DNA of 64,000 bases. Origin: Bacteroidales bacterium UBA6377. Lineage in GTDB: Bacteria > Bacteroidota > Bacteroidia > Bacteroidales > UBA932. The position numbers and the translations under genes were made by a program. Under the pieces are notes generated by a model. That model saw only the letters and a program-made list of their open reading frames with translations. It was not told the origin of the DNA and ran no database searches. Below, piece after piece: positions 62,591 to 64,000 of this stretch; position 1 is the first letter of the stretch, and every line of letters starts with the position of its first letter. Location: positions 1-64,000 of the forward strand of contig DJQV01000019.1 of NCBI GenBank assembly GCA_002438805.1. Reading direction: 5' to 3'.

Positions 62591-63768
62591 AACCAACAGT
62601 TTGTTATCTTCTTCATTTGTTCCGCAGTAAAGTGGTGAGTCACATGGTGGTCGTAGCCAAATCGGAAAGAATACTTTTCTAAATCCTTCACTTGGTCTCG
62701 CAACAGCCCAATTCTCGCTCCAAGCCTACCTCGCCTGCAATGCAACAGCCGTTGGTAATAGTTGTCAATAGCATCCAGAGCCGCTGTTTCTGTAGCCATC
62801 TTGTAGTTAAAATATATGCCTACTTTAATAGGAGTCAGCATATCAGCCTTACACAGTGTAAAGTTCCCTGTGAGAAATTTAATTCGCAATTTCAACAGTT
62901 CGTAGTCTCTGTCCTTGGCATAGCGTACAAAGGTTCTTGTTAACCTAGTCTTTATAACTTTCTGTTTCTTTTCAGCTATCGTTACCTCCACTTTCTTTCC
63001 GCTTTTAGTGAAGGTATATCCCAAATAGGTTAGTGCATCTCCTTTTTGCAGTGTAGACCACACATAAGACTTCTCCTCGTTCAGTTCAAGCCCAAGTTTT
63101 TTCAAACTCTCCACCGCAGTCCCCCATGCCTTATCTTTGCTTTGTTCACTACTACAGAAAACTATCACATCATCTACATACCGAGCATAGTAATATACCC
63201 CCGCCACTCGTCTCATCTCTAAATCAAAGTATTTCATATACATCTCAGCAATGGCCGCGCTCACGGCCAATCCTCTCGGCACCCCTGAGATTGCAATCAC
63301 TTCAGGATCGTTTAAAAGCGACTGCAATAACATAATTGTATGATGACTTAGACGAGCATCATCCTCCATCTTTAGCAAAAGTCGATGCTTGTCAATCGTC
63401 TCATAGAAATGGCGAACATCCAACCGCACTACCCACATATCCACGTCCTCACTCATCAGTATTTTCATTTGGCTGACAATAGTATTTCTGTCTGCCTGTT
63501 GCACAGAATATATGCGTCTAATGTTTCTGAACAGTTTCCTCAGCACCAGATTTTGACAAAGATACCCAAAATCGGTTCTCTTTCTTCCATTCAAGAAAAA
63601 TTCGCCTTCTTTCCTTATCAGGAATTTATAAGTCCCATCAAACAGCGATTGACCTAATTCTCTATCAATGGCTGAAACGAACGCCTCCTTCTTAAGGCAC
63701 GAATTGCGCCTCTCCACCTGTGTAGCACAGGCATATAGTTCTTTCGGCGAAAACATTTGGTTATACAT
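62587..63768 (-). CDS. drt3a: Drt3a-like reverse transcriptase (DRT type 3, UG3)
   Basis: 393 aa. RT motifs: MWVVRLDVRHFYETID with Asp117, ISGVPRGLAVSAAIAEMYMK, YYYARYVDDVIVF with YVDD at 197-200, and LGLELNEEKS. A short C-terminal helical part follows (thumb). It resembles group II intron and retron RTs but has no X/maturase or HNH domain, and no intron structure is seen around it. Two different RTs in tandem, small then large, is the DRT type 3 arrangement, known to give anti-phage defence. ATG 63768 or 63756 can be the start. Confidence 0.82.
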   Translation of the reverse strand: MYNQMFSPKELYACATQVERRNSCLKKEAFVSAIDRELGQSLFDGTYKFLIRKEGEFFLNGRKRTDFGYLCQNLVLRKLFRNIRRIYSVQQADRNTIVSQMKILMSEDVDMWVVRLDVRHFYETIDKHRLLLKMEDDARLSHHTIMLLQSLLNDPEVIAISGVPRGLAVSAAIAEMYMKYFDLEMRRVAGVYYYARYVDDVIVFCSSEQSKDKAWGTAVESLKKLGLELNEEKSYVWSTLQKGDALTYLGYTFTKSGKKVEVTIAEKKQKVIKTRLTRTFVRYAKDRDYELLKLRIKFLTGNFTLCKADMLTPIKVGIYFNYKMATETAALDAIDNYYQRLLHCRRGRLGARIGLLRDQVKDLEKYSFRFGYDHHVTHHFTAEQMKKITNCWL

Positions 63769-63771
63769 ACC

Positions 63772-63999
63772 TTACAGTACAGTTAATTTACGAATCACAA
63801 ATGATTTAGGAACGTAACTACTCAGGTGCCCCTGTCCTGACCATAAATCGAGGATGACGCGAGGCTTTCGCCATCCCACTGCAACTTTTTCCAAAATCAC
63901 GTCCATGCTGCAAGGCCGCGTTCCGGGTCGCCGAAAATCAGCCGTCTGCCGCCTTTTGTAGGCCTTGCAGAAGCGCCCGAAAACCTTTCGTTTGGTCCT
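63772..63999 (-). CDS. Partial unidentified ORF at the window edge
   Basis: An open frame enters from the right edge and runs 75 codons to a TAA 3 nt before drt3a. Readable parts are KVFGRFCKAYKRRQ and RVILDLWSGQGHLSSYV. No family recognised. It is GC-richer than the RT genes, suggesting that the DRT3 insertion boundary lies near 63.78-63.84 kb. It may be a fragment of a longer gene or simply a non-coding stretch that happens to be open. Confidence 0.3.
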   Translation of the reverse strand, partial: RTKRKVFGRFCKAYKRRQTADFRRPGTRPCSMDVILEKVAVGWRKPRVILDLWSGQGHLSSYVPKSFVIRKLTVL

Positions 64000-64000
64000 C

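Noticed and set aside
62587..63768. Group II intron with its maturase RT
   Set aside because: No maturase X or endonuclease domain, no domain V-like stem downstream, and a second RT overlaps by ATGA.

Overview
The window reads as a chromosomal segment of a Bacteroidota bacterium, most likely a gut- or rumen-type Bacteroidales. Supporting signs are the repeated Bacteroidota promoter signature (TTG about 19-20 nt before TAnnTTTG, often only a few bases before the start codon), lipoproteins with short lipoboxes, a TonB-dependent receptor with an N-terminal carboxypeptidase-like domain, DUF4876/DUF6850 proteins, a tricorn-like peptidase, a GldF-GldG fusion, and a Bacteroidota-style histidine-degradation operon. 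By eye the first 39 kb is GC-rich and uniform. The part from about 43 kb onward is clearly AT-richer, most strongly at 51.7-55.4 kb.

Layout. 0.1-1.0 kb: a HepT/MNT toxin-antitoxin pair whose antitoxin carries its own XRE helix-turn-helix. 1.1-7.3 kb: HD hydrolase, GH9 glucanase lipoprotein, SotB-like exporter, CDF metal exporter, then about 650 bp without genes that holds a GC-rich 15-nt-period repeat array, a perfect 40-bp palindrome and a tandem repeat. 7.3-9.7 kb: four overlapping envelope genes (CsgG-like, small lipoprotein, DUF4810, DUF799). 9.8-11.0 kb: ThrE-type exporter. 11.1-17.6 kb: hut operon ftcD-hutU-hutH-hutI. 17.6-23.9 kb: xylan set, with a minus-strand operon DUF1573-GH3-CE15 divergent from a GH10 xylanase. 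23.9-27.2 kb: tricorn-like peptidase. 27.2-36.9 kb: minus-strand operon TonB receptor - DUF4876 - DUF6850 - ChaN - ABC ATPase - GldF/G fusion, probably for metal or haem uptake. 37.0-39.2 kb: lipoprotein plus PagL-like outer-membrane hydrolase.

39.7-60.4 kb is a surface-polysaccharide locus transcribed on the minus strand. It encodes a flippase, two FdtA/QdtA-like cupins, an acetyltransferase, a DegT aminotransferase, WecB, glycosyltransferases, a Wzy-like polymerase, a BCCT transporter, an ATP-grasp ligase, a DUF2334 deacetylase, an epimerase, a WecA/WbpL-like initiating transferase, a WbuC cupin and a terminal DegT fragment followed by a terminator. It is interrupted by two opposite-strand modules: a toxin-antitoxin-SecB-like-chaperone (TAC) system at 42.4-43.8 kb and a DUF3791-DUF3990 ART-like module at 40.0-40.9 kb.

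60.4-63.8 kb, at the upstream end of the locus, holds two adjacent reverse transcriptases matching the defence system DRT type 3 (Drt3a + Drt3b). About 230 nt of non-coding DNA follows them and contains an ACACAC tract and a hairpin; I propose it as the partner ncRNA. Together the modules make this polysaccharide locus a small defence/TA hotspot. I saw no rRNA, tRNA, CRISPR array or intact insertion sequence.
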